A stretch of 64,000 nt of DNA from Vulcanimicrobiota bacterium. GTDB lineage: Bacteria > Vulcanimicrobiota > Vulcanimicrobiia > Vulcanimicrobiales > Vulcanimicrobiaceae. Positions 36,140 through 44,572 of this stretch are shown here, one piece after another; within the stretch, counting starts at the first letter, position 1, and the number at the start of each line of letters is the position of its first letter. Below the pieces are notes generated by a model. The model was not told where the DNA came from. It searched no databases and saw only the letters and a program-made list of their open reading frames with translations. The translations under genes and the position numbers were made by a program. The stretch lies in assembly GCA_027452165.1 (NCBI GenBank), contig DAIDGX010000003.1, positions 237,617 through 301,616 on the forward strand. The letters run 5' to 3'.

Positions 36140-37119
36140 CGGAGCATTCCGGTCGCCGCATCGTAGCGGCGCACATCACCACGATCGAACGCAATGGCGA
36201 TCCGGTCGCCAGCCTTCGGCGCACGGTCGGCATCGACGCGCAGCACGAGCACCGCACCCTGCATGCGTGCGTGAACGTAGGCATCGGCACCGGTTCGCTC
36301 GATGCGCGTTACCTGCGCGTTCGGCTCGCCACCACCGATGCGCAGCCGCTCGGGGCGAATCCCGGCAAGAGCATCGGGTGGCGCGTCAAGAACCGGCCCA
36401 GGTACGAGGTTCATCGGGCGCACGCCGAGCAACGCCGCCACCCGCGCGTTGACCGGCGCGTCATACACGCGCTGCGGATCGCCCCGATCCTCGATGCGCC
36501 CATCGATGATGACGGCGAGTTCATCGGCCACCGTCATCGCATCCGCGTGATCGTGCGTGACGAGCACGATCGGCCCCGCGAAACGCTCGCGCACGTGCAC
36601 GATCTCCTCCCGCACGCGCGCGCGTAACTCGGGATCGAGCGCGGTGAGCGGTTCGTCGAGCAGTAGCGCGTGCGGCTCGGAGAGCAATGCGCGGGCGATG
36701 GCAACGCGCTGACGCTCGCCCGTCGAGAGTGCTCGCGGCCGCCGCTCCAAAAGCGGTACGATCTCGAAGACGCGAGCAAGTTCCTCGATGCGCTCGTTCG
36801 CGCGTTCCCGCGTACGCAGCACGAGCGCCAGGTTTGCGCGCACGGTGCGATGATCGAGCAGCGCGGGTTCGGCAAAGACGAGCGCGATACGCCGAGCCTG
36901 CGGCGGCGCATGGACGATCTCGCGACCATCCAACGTCACCGAGCCGGCCGCAATACGCACGAGGCCGGCGAGCGCGCGCAGCAGCGTACTCTTGCCGGCA
37001 CCCGATGGCCCAACAACGGCGAGCGTGCGCGCCGCCGCGACCTCGAAGGAGGCTCCCGCGAGCGCGGGCGCACTGCGACCCGGATAGGTCACGCGAAGGT
37101 CTTGCGCGCGAAGCGTCAC
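36136..37119 (-). CDS. ABC transporter ATP-binding protein with TOBE-like tail
   Basis: 327 residues from GTG 37119, which directly follows the stop of the upstream gene. Walker A is GPSGAGKST, Walker B is ALLLDEPLTALD and the H-loop is VTHDHADAM. The signature is LSTGERQR instead of LSGGQ, and the Q-loop reads VFAEPALL, where the usual glutamine is replaced. The C-terminal ~90 residues match a TOBE domain of the sugar/anion importers (MalK, ModC). No permease or binding protein gene is in the window. Being first in the recycling operon suggests that it powers uptake of a muropeptide or amino sugar, but the target is unproven. Confidence 0.88.
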   Translation of the reverse strand: MTLRAQDLRVTYPGRSAPALAGASFEVAAARTLAVVGPSGAGKSTLLRALAGLVRIAAGSVTLDGREIVHAPPQARRIALVFAEPALLDHRTVRANLALVLRTRERANERIEELARVFEIVPLLERRPRALSTGERQRVAIARALLSEPHALLLDEPLTALDPELRARVREEIVHVRERFAGPIVLVTHDHADAMTVADELAVIIDGRIEDRGDPQRVYDAPVNARVAALLGVRPMNLVPGPVLDAPPDALAGIRPERLRIGGGEPNAQVTRIERTGADAYVHARMQGAVLVLRVDADRAPKAGDRIAIAFDRGDVRRYDAATGMLR

Positions 37120-37479
37120 TCAGCGCGGCAAACGAATGCGCCGGGCGACCAAACGCCCACCGACTTCGTACACCGAAAGCTCCACGGACTGCCCCGGACG
37201 CACGTCAGAGATGCCGGCGTCGCGATCGCCGCGCGAGACCGTCGTGTTCGGGAGAATCGCGATCAGCAGGTCGCCGCGCGCCGTCCGCACGACGAAACTG
37301 CCTTCCGCGTAATCGACCGAGACGACGCGTCCGCGCAGGTGTCCGACGTCGTGGGCTGGCTTTCCGGCGTCGAGCGAACGATAGACGTTCGGGGTCGCCG
37401 GCGGATTCGCGCGGGCGAAGAGCGGCATACCCACGCTGCCGCACACCGCCACCATCACCAGAAACCTATGCATCATCAT
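37120..37479 (-). CDS. Small exported protein, unknown function
   Basis: About 119 residues from ATG 37479; three consecutive ATG codons (37479, 37476, 37473) make the exact start uncertain, and an open frame reaches 37524. A signal peptide is evident (MMMHRFLVMVAVCGSVGMPLFARA). The mature part has an OB-like pattern (GRVVSVDYAEGSFVVRTARGDL, VRPGQSVELSVYEVGGRLVARRIRL) typical of small secreted DUF5666-like domains. It abuts the ABC ATPase gene with no gap and may belong to the same transcript. Confidence 0.6.
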   Translation of the reverse strand: MMMHRFLVMVAVCGSVGMPLFARANPPATPNVYRSLDAGKPAHDVGHLRGRVVSVDYAEGSFVVRTARGDLLIAILPNTTVSRGDRDAGISDVRPGQSVELSVYEVGGRLVARRIRLPR

Positions 37480-37520
37480 TTCAGGAAACGTCGCCGCTAC
37501 ACGTTCCGTTCCACCTCGGC

Positions 37521-37829
37521 TCACTCCCGGGTCCGCAACATCTTGGCATATGTGGCCCGTGCCGCCGCCGCATCCGGGCCACCGGCGCGCGCGCGCTCGA
37601 CCAAGCCACGCAACGCCACGACCCGTTCGTCGTCGGCCGGCTGCCCGGCGAGCACCAAGCGCAAGGCGACGAAGCTCAGCTCCGGCGCCCGCGTTCCAAG
37701 CATGCGCATCCCCTCCACGAACGGCCGCGCCGCCGGGGGGAGATCCGCGGAGGCCTCGAGCGCGGCAACAAGATCGGCCTTGGCCGGCTCCCCGTCGAGG
37801 AGATAGCGGTCGAGCAACACGAAATCCAT
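37521..37829 (-). CDS. Hypothetical protein, helical
   Basis: 102 residues from ATG 37829. The sequence is acidic at the start (MDFVLLDRYLLDGEPAKADLV) and helical with Leu/Ala/Arg-rich segments toward the end. No family recognised. Its start is only 3 bp from that of the divergent aspartyl-protease-like gene, so at least one message would have no leader. The frame stays open further upstream, but that part is antisense to the protease gene. Confidence 0.5.
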   Translation of the reverse strand: MDFVLLDRYLLDGEPAKADLVAALEASADLPPAARPFVEGMRMLGTRAPELSFVALRLVLAGQPADDERVVALRGLVERARAGGPDAAAARATYAKMLRTRE

Positions 37830-37832
37830 GGA

Positions 37833-39299
37833 GTGCGATTCGCCATCCGCGTGGCTTTGCTCTGCGCGCTCACGCTCTCGACCGTCGCGACGCGATCGCC
37901 CGACGATCTTGGGGCGCTCTTGGCACGAATGCGCGCGAGTAGCGGTCCCGTGTGGAGCACCCACCTCACCTCGTCGTCGATCGTCACGATCGGTGGGCAA
38001 AGCGCCGAACTGCACAGCGAGGCACTCGGCGTGCGCTTCGCATCGTATCAATGCGCTAACACGCTCTGCACCGGCACGTATTTTGACGGGGAGCGCATGT
38101 TCTCGGTTGACATGAACGGCACGGCGCTGCCTCAATCCAACCGCGGCGACCCGTTCATGCGCGGCGAACGCACGATCGCCTCGCTTGCGTTTCTCAACCC
38201 GGCCTTCACCGACGACGGCGGCAACATCACCGATCTCGGTTCGACGACGATCTCCGGCTCGCGCTATCGCGAGTTACTGGTCGAAAACGGCGACGCAACC
38301 CCAATGGAAGTCTTCGTGGATCCGGTGAGCGCCGAGGTACGCTACCTTCGCGACATCAACGGCGACTCCACGTTCACCTATTTGGATTATCGAAACATTC
38401 AGCACGGCCTTCGCCTGCCGTTTCTCGTACTGCGTAACGGCGCCACGCTCGAAAGCTATCAAGCGCGCGGAATCACCTCCGATGCCTTCACGCCCCCCCA
38501 CGGACTGACGCCCCACTTTACCGCAAAACCAGCAAGCATTCCAACCGATCCGGCGCAGACGATTCCGGTTTTTGCCTGCACGTTGGAACGTGTCCACACC
38601 ACATGCCTGCTCGATTCGGGAAACTCCGGACTTTCGATCAGTTCGCAACTCGCCGAGCGGCTACGCGCACCGCAAATCGGGACGTTTCATGTGACCGGTC
38701 TTGGAGATTTTGCGACGAGCGTCGTGCGTGCAGGGCGCCTGGTCGTGGGCAACGTCACCTTCCCCGCGGCAAATTACGTCGTGCTGAACGATATCCATCG
38801 CTACGGCTACGACGTCGTCCTCGGCGCGGATATCCTCGCGGCCACAAGCGTTGCCCTGGATCCCGTCAACCACCGCATCTCGTTCGATGCGACGCCTCCG
38901 CCCGGCGGCGTGGCGCTCCGGCTTGCCTTCACCGACTTCGTGCCGACGGTGCTCGTGCACCTCGGAGATCTCGGAACGCAACTCGCGCTCGATACCGGTG
39001 ACGAATCGAACATCAATCTCGACTATGGATTCTATCGTGCGCATCCTTCGCTCTTTTCGGCGACCACACAGCGCACCGTCGCCGGCGTCGGCGGCTCGAG
39101 CGTCGAGGTATTCGGCACGATCCCTCAGGTACGCATCGGCACGATCCACATGAGCGCGCAGCCAATCGGCGCGACTCGCCAGTTGCATTCAACCGCGTTC
39201 GGTCACCTCGGCGCAGGCTTTCTCGCCCATTTTGACGTCGTCATCGACTACGCGGCCGGACTCGTCCACGTGCTTCCGACGCCCTCGCCGCACCCATGA
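37833..39299 (+). CDS. Secreted retropepsin-like aspartyl protease, two active-site motifs
   Basis: 488 residues from GTG 37833, with signal peptide VRFAIRVALLCALTLSTVA. The first ~230 residues are a beta-rich region (outer membrane lipoprotein-sorting style) without a catalytic motif. Two aspartyl protease lobes follow, each with D-S/T-G: LLDSGNSGLS (about residue 259) and ALDTGDESNINL (about 385). These match the gag-polyprotein-like putative aspartyl protease group in bacteria. ATGA overlap couples the gene to the DUF167 gene. A longer frame back to 36687 is an antisense artefact. Confidence 0.82.
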   Translation: MRFAIRVALLCALTLSTVATRSPDDLGALLARMRASSGPVWSTHLTSSSIVTIGGQSAELHSEALGVRFASYQCANTLCTGTYFDGERMFSVDMNGTALPQSNRGDPFMRGERTIASLAFLNPAFTDDGGNITDLGSTTISGSRYRELLVENGDATPMEVFVDPVSAEVRYLRDINGDSTFTYLDYRNIQHGLRLPFLVLRNGATLESYQARGITSDAFTPPHGLTPHFTAKPASIPTDPAQTIPVFACTLERVHTTCLLDSGNSGLSISSQLAERLRAPQIGTFHVTGLGDFATSVVRAGRLVVGNVTFPAANYVVLNDIHRYGYDVVLGADILAATSVALDPVNHRISFDATPPPGGVALRLAFTDFVPTVLVHLGDLGTQLALDTGDESNINLDYGFYRAHPSLFSATTQRTVAGVGGSSVEVFGTIPQVRIGTIHMSAQPIGATRQLHSTAFGHLGAGFLAHFDVVIDYAAGLVHVLPTPSPHP

Positions 39300-39520
39300 A
39301 GCGCGTGCGCGTCACCGTCAAGCCAGGCTCACGGGCGCCCGGCATCGAGGAGCACGACGACCGCATCGTCGTGCGCGTGCGCGAACGCGCGATCGAGGGG
39401 GCTGCCAACGCCGCATGTATCCGCGCGTTAGCCGATCACTTCGGCGTCGCGCCCACCCGCGTCACGCTCGCCCGCGGCGCCCACGCGCGCGAAAAGCTCT
39501 TCGACATCGCCGACGACTAG
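39296..39520 (+). CDS. DUF167 (YggU-like) protein
   Basis: 74 residues, small for the ~95-residue family but with its core intact: VRVTVKPGSRAPGIEEHDD, then VRVRERAIEGAANAACIRALADHFGV and ARGAHAREKLFDI. Its molecular function is unknown. ATG 39296 overlaps the protease stop. It converges on the REC-PAS-GGDEF-EAL gene, the two stops being adjacent (39520/39521). Confidence 0.88.
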   Translation: MKRVRVTVKPGSRAPGIEEHDDRIVVRVRERAIEGAANAACIRALADHFGVAPTRVTLARGAHAREKLFDIADD

Positions 39521-41605
39521 TTATGTACGCGCGCGGTGGTTTTGCTGCAGGTCGCTCAGCAGATCGAGCGCCTCTTCCGGGGGGCTCGGCTCGCCGAGGA
39601 AATACCCTTGCACCTCGTGCGCCCCGATATGGCGGATTTGCTCGAGCGTCACACGCGACTCGATGCCTTCGGCGATCGAGCTGAGGCCAAGATTTTCTGC
39701 GAGCGTCACGATCGCTTTGACGATCGCCTCGTCCTGCGATCCCGGTAGCATATCGCGCAAAAAACTCTTATCGATCTTCAGCACGTCGATCGGGAAGCGA
39801 CGCAGGTAGCTTAGGCTCGTATAACCCGTTCCGAAGTCATCGACCGAGAGCCGCACGCCGAGCGCCTTTAACTCATGCAGTTGCGCGATGCCGCCGCTGA
39901 TGTCGCGCATGATCGAACTTTCGGTAAGTTCGAGTTCGATGCGCGCCGGATCGACGTGCCACTCGCGTAGGACCATCGCTATCGATTCTCGTAGTCCCGA
40001 GCGCTCGAACTGCCTCGCCGACACGTTAACACAGACACGCGGAACCACAATGCCGTCGTGATCCCAGGCGGTCAGTTGACGGCACACTTCACGCAGCACG
40101 TAGAGGCTGAGCTCCTCGATCGCCCCCGACTCTTCGGCAAGCGGAATGAAGTGATCCGGCGGTAAGAGCCCGAGTTCCGGATGCTTCCAGCGCACGAGCG
40201 CCTCGAAACCCCCAAACACCAAATCGGTCGATCGGAAAATCGGCTGATAGTACAGCGTGTACTCGCCGCGGCTCGCCGCGACGCGCAGGTCGCGTTTGAG
40301 CGCGAGGCGTTCGGACGACGATGCGAGCATCGTCGGAGCGAAGGCCCGCCACTCGTGACTCCCGGCCTGTTTCGCGGCTTGCATCGCGGCCGCTGAGGTC
40401 CGCAGGAGCGCCTGCGGGTCGCCGCCGTCATCGGGAAAGAGGCTATACCCCGAACTCGCGGTCAGGTAGATGTCGCTTTCACCAACGACAAACGGCGCCT
40501 CGAATATCTCATGCATCCGCGCGGCGAAACGCGCCGCCTCGGTGGTGTCGGCCACCTCGTTGAGCAGAATGACGAATTGATCTTCGCCGACTCGCGAGAC
40601 GGTGGAGGCTCCATCAACCAGACGCCGCAACCGCGCACCGACCATCCGAAGCACCTCGTCGCCGACCGCCGTTCCAAACAGGTCGTTGACCTCTTTGAAC
40701 GCATCGATATCCAGCGTGTGCACGGCAATCGTATTGTGATGGCGTTGAGCGACCGCGATCGCCTGCATCAGACGATCTTCCAGCAACGCGCGATTCGGAA
40801 GGTCGGTCAGCGGATCGTATTGCGCAAAATAGGCGATCCGTTGTTCGGCAATCTTACGCTCGGTGATATCGAATGCCACCGCAATTGTACCGACGATACG
40901 CGCATCGACGTCCCGTAGCGGCTCGACGTGCCCGCGAAACGTCTTCCCGCCCCAAATCATCTCGTACTCGGCGGAGCCGCCTTGCAATGCCTGCAGGTGC
41001 GCGTGACGGATCGGAAAGCGCGATTCGTCGGCTAAGAGCGCCGAACTCGCAACATGCATCCCGAGCAGCGATTGAGGATCGACCGGAACCTGGGCAAGTT
41101 GTGCTCCCTCGACCGACGTGACCGTTAGATTCGTGTCGCACGAGATCACGAGCGCCGGAAGCTGCTCGAAGAGCAGCCGCAAGCGCGTTTCCCGTTCGCG
41201 GAGCTGCACTTCCATCAAGGCGCGGGCGCGGCGCAACTCGGCGTCGCGCAGGGCACGCTCGGCGGCGGTACCCAATCGTTTGAGATTATTCTTGAAAATA
41301 TAGTCGTAAGCGCCGAGCCGGATCGTTTCGACCGCAGCCTCTTCGCCGATCGCACCTGAGACGATCAAACAAGGTGCTTCCGAGCCAACCTCGCGCAAGA
41401 GCGAGAGCATATCGGGAGCACTAAAGCTCGGCATCGAATAATCGCAGAGTACGAGATCCCACACCTGTCCCGTAAGCGCCGCAAGCGCGTCGTCACGGCG
41501 ATCGACGCGAATCGTTTCGGTGGAGAAACCGTGACGGTTAAGCGAAAGGATGTTGAGGTCTGCGTCGTCTTGCGAATCGTCAACGCAGAGAACGCGCAAT
41601 TTCAC
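39521..41605 (-). CDS. Response regulator REC-PAS-GGDEF(degenerate)-EAL, cyclic-di-GMP phosphodiesterase
   Basis: 694 residues. The REC domain (1-120) has the phosphoacceptor D55 in LVLCDYSMPS. A PAS domain follows (about 135-255), then a GGDEF domain whose active motif reads VGEDQF instead of GGDEF, so cyclase activity is unlikely. The EAL domain (about 440-680) retains EALVRW, NVSARQ, ELTES, VDDFGTGYTSLSYL and AEGIES, expected of an active cyclic-di-GMP hydrolase. It is the last gene of an operon with an Rcp1-like regulator and a sensor kinase, coupled by ATGA, so phosphorylation of REC probably sets its activity. Confidence 0.92.
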   Translation of the reverse strand: MKLRVLCVDDSQDDADLNILSLNRHGFSTETIRVDRRDDALAALTGQVWDLVLCDYSMPSFSAPDMLSLLREVGSEAPCLIVSGAIGEEAAVETIRLGAYDYIFKNNLKRLGTAAERALRDAELRRARALMEVQLRERETRLRLLFEQLPALVISCDTNLTVTSVEGAQLAQVPVDPQSLLGMHVASSALLADESRFPIRHAHLQALQGGSAEYEMIWGGKTFRGHVEPLRDVDARIVGTIAVAFDITERKIAEQRIAYFAQYDPLTDLPNRALLEDRLMQAIAVAQRHHNTIAVHTLDIDAFKEVNDLFGTAVGDEVLRMVGARLRRLVDGASTVSRVGEDQFVILLNEVADTTEAARFAARMHEIFEAPFVVGESDIYLTASSGYSLFPDDGGDPQALLRTSAAAMQAAKQAGSHEWRAFAPTMLASSSERLALKRDLRVAASRGEYTLYYQPIFRSTDLVFGGFEALVRWKHPELGLLPPDHFIPLAEESGAIEELSLYVLREVCRQLTAWDHDGIVVPRVCVNVSARQFERSGLRESIAMVLREWHVDPARIELELTESSIMRDISGGIAQLHELKALGVRLSVDDFGTGYTSLSYLRRFPIDVLKIDKSFLRDMLPGSQDEAIVKAIVTLAENLGLSSIAEGIESRVTLEQIRHIGAHEVQGYFLGEPSPPEEALDLLSDLQQNHRART

Positions 41606-42051
41606 GAGTTCGCACCGCCTGCCGTGGTGGGCGGGACCTCATTGAGCACGAGCCAGTACAAGCCCACTTGCCGCACCGCTTCCACGAACTCGTTGAAATC
41701 GACGGGCTTACGTACGTAGCTGTTCACGCCCAAGCGATATCCCGCGAGCAAATCCTCGTCTTGCTTGCTCGACGTCAAGATGACGGTCGGGATGAAACAC
41801 GTGCGTTGATCGCCGCGGATGCGTTCGAGCACCTCGAGGCCGGAGATCTTGGGGAGCTTGAGATCGAGCAGAATCACCTGGGGAAGCTGCCGTCCGTCGC
41901 GTCCTGCATTGAACAGAAAGTCCACCGCCTGTGCCCCGTCGTTGAGAACGACGATCTCATTCGCGATGTGATTTTTCGCGAAGGCACGACGCGTAAGCTC
42001 GACGTCGTCGGGATTGTCCTCTACCAGCAGGATATATGGTTTGCTGCTCAT
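41602..42051 (-). CDS. Rcp1-like single-domain response regulator
   Basis: 149 residues, one REC domain. The acidic pocket is LVEDNPDD, the phosphoacceptor is D63 in VILLDLKLPKISG, and the conserved Thr/Ser and Lys are in VILTSSKQ and SYVRKPVDFNEF. This resembles Rcp1-type regulators that pair with bacteriophytochrome-like kinases. ATGA overlaps on both sides place it between the kinase and the phosphodiesterase as a phosphorelay component. Confidence 0.93.
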   Translation of the reverse strand: MSSKPYILLVEDNPDDVELTRRAFAKNHIANEIVVLNDGAQAVDFLFNAGRDGRQLPQVILLDLKLPKISGLEVLERIRGDQRTCFIPTVILTSSKQDEDLLAGYRLGVNSYVRKPVDFNEFVEAVRQVGLYWLVLNEVPPTTAGGANS

Positions 42052-43982
42052 CGCGTTTCGCTTGGGTCCTCCGCTACCGGTAAGGTAAAGAAAAACGATG
42101 CCCCCGCACCGACCGCGCCTTCGGCCCGGATATTGCCGCCGTGCCGCCGTACGATCCGGGCGACGGTGGCAAGGCCGATTCCCGTCCCTTCATATTCATC
42201 GGTCGCATGCAGGCGCTGGAACGCACCGAAGAGCTTGTTGCCGTAGGCCATATCGAACCCGGCCCCGTTATCGGCGACGAAAAACTCGCCCCCCGGCAGA
42301 CGTCCGACCCGAATCGTCGGATGAGCGGCGCGACGGGTGAACTTCCACGCGTTGCCCATGAGATTCGCGAAGACGGCGTGGATGAGTCCGGCTTCGCCCC
42401 GGGCCCGCAACCCCGGCTCGATCTCGAACGTGACCTCGCGCTCGGGCTCGCCCTCCCGCAGGTCGGCGGCAATCTCCTGCGCGATCTCGCTGACGTCGAT
42501 ATCCGAGAAGGTGATCGTCGCGCGTGCGACCCGGGAGAGGCCAAGGAGCGCATCGATGAGGTCGGCCATGCGTTGCGCTGCCTTGCGCACCCGATCGATG
42601 TAGTTACGCCCCTGCTCGTCGAGCAGATCGTGGTAGTCCTCCACGAGCGCTTGCGAGAAGCCGTCGATCGCCCGTAGCGGTGCTCGGAGATCGTGCGAGA
42701 CCGAGTACGAAAACGACTCGAGCTCCTTATTTGCAAGCTCGAGCTGCTTGGTGCGCTCGGCGACGCGGTGTTCGAGTTCAACGTTCAGCGCGACCATGCG
42801 CTGTTGTTCGGTTTTGCGCCGGGTGACGTCGCGCACGTAGGCGGCCACGCCGTCGGAAAACGGGTAGAGTCGTGCTTCGTACCAACGCTCGTTGAACGGG
42901 ATCTCGAAGGTGAGCGGCCGGTCCTCCTCGAGGGCTTGCTTGATCCGCCTGTAGGCCACCCCGTCATCGTGAAATTGCGCGGTGAAATGTTCGATCGGGC
43001 GCCCGATGAAATCCAACGGCGCTCCCTTCCAAAACGCCGCCATGCGCGCGTTGACGTACGTGATCCGCAGATCGCGATCGGCCGCCACAAACGCATCGCG
43101 TATGCTATCGAGCACCTGCGCCGTGCGCCGGTTCGACGCCATCGCGCGCTCCGACTCGGCCAGCGTCTGCGCGATTGCCTCGACGAAGCGCACGTCGAGC
43201 GCCGAGACCGTACGGGCTTTGGGATGATACGCAACGAGCGCGCCGAGCGGGTCGTTGGTGGTGCCGATCGGCACGCAGACACACGAGAGCACTCCAGCCG
43301 ATGCGAGCACCGCGAGCGAGCGCGCCCGCGCGTCGATGCGTACGTCCGATGAGACGAACGGTTCGCCGGTCTCGACGGCATAGCGAAGATGCTCGAGCGG
43401 CGGGCGATCCCACGCAACGGCGGTACCGGCTTCCCAGCCAAGCGCGGAGGAGACGGTGAACGCACCCGTCGACCGGTCGTAGCGAAAGAGCTCGATGGCC
43501 TGGGCATCGAGGGCCTCCCGCACGAGTTCGATTGCGTCGGCGACCAACAACTCGTGGTCGCCGCCCGCCAGCGCCGAACGCCCGAAGTCGATGAGGGCCT
43601 GCTGGCGACGGGCCGTCCGCTCGACCTCCTGCTGCGCCTCGATACGCGCCGTGACGTCGCGGAAATAGACCGAGAGCCCATCGGGCGACGGGTAGGCTTT
43701 CACCTCGAACCAGCGGTTTGCCGTCTGCGAGTACTCGACGAACTGCACAGGACGCTGATCGCGCATCGCACGGCGATACTCGCGTTCGAAGAGCCGCCCG
43801 CGTGCCTTCGGAAAGGCATCCAGCCAAAAAACACCGAGAAACTCTTCGCGAGCGTGCAGCAGCTTGCGCGCTTCCGCGTTCATGTACGCAAAGCGCCACT
43901 GCGCATCCAATGCGAAGAAGCCGTCGGTTATGCGCTCGAGCACGAGCGACAGGTCCGGACGCAGGACCGACTCATCGGCCAT
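42048..43982 (-). CDS. PAS-GAF-PAS sensor histidine kinase
   Basis: 644 residues, no TM segments, so cytoplasmic. In order: PAS (10-115), GAF (125-285, VLSCVCVPIG-like core), PAS (290-390), HisKA with H430 in YSVSHDLRAPLRAID, and HATPase with NLMGNAWKFT, DNGAGFDM and GTGIGLATVARIVRRHGG. The kinase core closely resembles bacteriophytochrome-type kinases, but the GAF lacks an obvious bilin Cys and there is no PHY domain. First gene of the operon that ends in the EAL protein. GAGGAG lies about 11 nt before the ATG. Confidence 0.92.
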   Translation of the reverse strand: MADESVLRPDLSLVLERITDGFFALDAQWRFAYMNAEARKLLHAREEFLGVFWLDAFPKARGRLFEREYRRAMRDQRPVQFVEYSQTANRWFEVKAYPSPDGLSVYFRDVTARIEAQQEVERTARRQQALIDFGRSALAGGDHELLVADAIELVREALDAQAIELFRYDRSTGAFTVSSALGWEAGTAVAWDRPPLEHLRYAVETGEPFVSSDVRIDARARSLAVLASAGVLSCVCVPIGTTNDPLGALVAYHPKARTVSALDVRFVEAIAQTLAESERAMASNRRTAQVLDSIRDAFVAADRDLRITYVNARMAAFWKGAPLDFIGRPIEHFTAQFHDDGVAYRRIKQALEEDRPLTFEIPFNERWYEARLYPFSDGVAAYVRDVTRRKTEQQRMVALNVELEHRVAERTKQLELANKELESFSYSVSHDLRAPLRAIDGFSQALVEDYHDLLDEQGRNYIDRVRKAAQRMADLIDALLGLSRVARATITFSDIDVSEIAQEIAADLREGEPEREVTFEIEPGLRARGEAGLIHAVFANLMGNAWKFTRRAAHPTIRVGRLPGGEFFVADNGAGFDMAYGNKLFGAFQRLHATDEYEGTGIGLATVARIVRRHGGNIRAEGAVGAGASFFFTLPVAEDPSETR

Positions 43983-44020
43983 GCGAGGAGCTTCTCCTCA
44001 CGCGAGAAAAAGCCCCGTCG

Positions 44021-44572
44021 ATGCGTGCGCTTCTCGCCTCTTGCTTGGTACTCTGCGTGCTCGGTTTCGTCGGCCGTGCGGATGCCGCGAGCCTCGATAT
44101 CAACCCCTGCACCGTGGTCGGGGTGGAGATGATGGATTCGGTGAACTCCGCCTCCGCGCTACCTGGGGACTTCTTCCGCTTTCAAACGATCAACGCGGTG
44201 ACACGCAAACGGCATATCGTCATTCCCGCACGCACGATGGGCTTCGGCATCGTCGCGATCGCCTCGCCTGCGGGCCGCGCCGGACGCCCCGGTACGCTCG
44301 TCCTCGAGCCGCGCTACCTCGTGATGCCGAACGGCGCGCACGTTGGCGTGGTACTCAACCACAACACCGCCTCGCTCGACCGGAGCGGCCACTCGAACGA
44401 CGTGCCGGGATATCTCGGCGCGATTCCGGTACCCGGCGTCGGCGCGGCCGTGGGCCTTTTTAATTTTTTTCACAACGGCAAGAACATCGTGGTGAAACGC
44501 GGCACGGTCTTTACGATCTTTCCGAGCGACAGCCCGCAGACCGAGCACTGCCAAGCGCATCCCGATTACTAA
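44021..44572 (+). CDS. Exported protein of unknown function
   Basis: 183 residues from ATG 44021, with a good signal peptide (MRALLASCLVLCVLGFVGRADA). The mature part (GFGIVAIASPAGRAGRPGTLVLEPRYLVMPNG, GAAVGLFNFFHNGKNIVVKRGTVFTIF) is glycine-rich with a hydrophobic segment near residue 145, resembling periplasmic proteins with a C-terminal membrane-associated stretch. It is divergent from the sensor kinase, with 38 bp between starts, and overlaps the convergent hydrolase gene by 4 bp. Confidence 0.7.
   Translation: MRALLASCLVLCVLGFVGRADAASLDINPCTVVGVEMMDSVNSASALPGDFFRFQTINAVTRKRHIVIPARTMGFGIVAIASPAGRAGRPGTLVLEPRYLVMPNGAHVGVVLNHNTASLDRSGHSNDVPGYLGAIPVPGVGAAVGLFNFFHNGKNIVVKRGTVFTIFPSDSPQTEHCQAHPDY

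Noticed and set aside
36687..37832. Upstream extension of the aspartyl-protease-like frame
   Set aside because: Antisense to the ABC ATPase gene; a signal peptide begins at GTG 37833.
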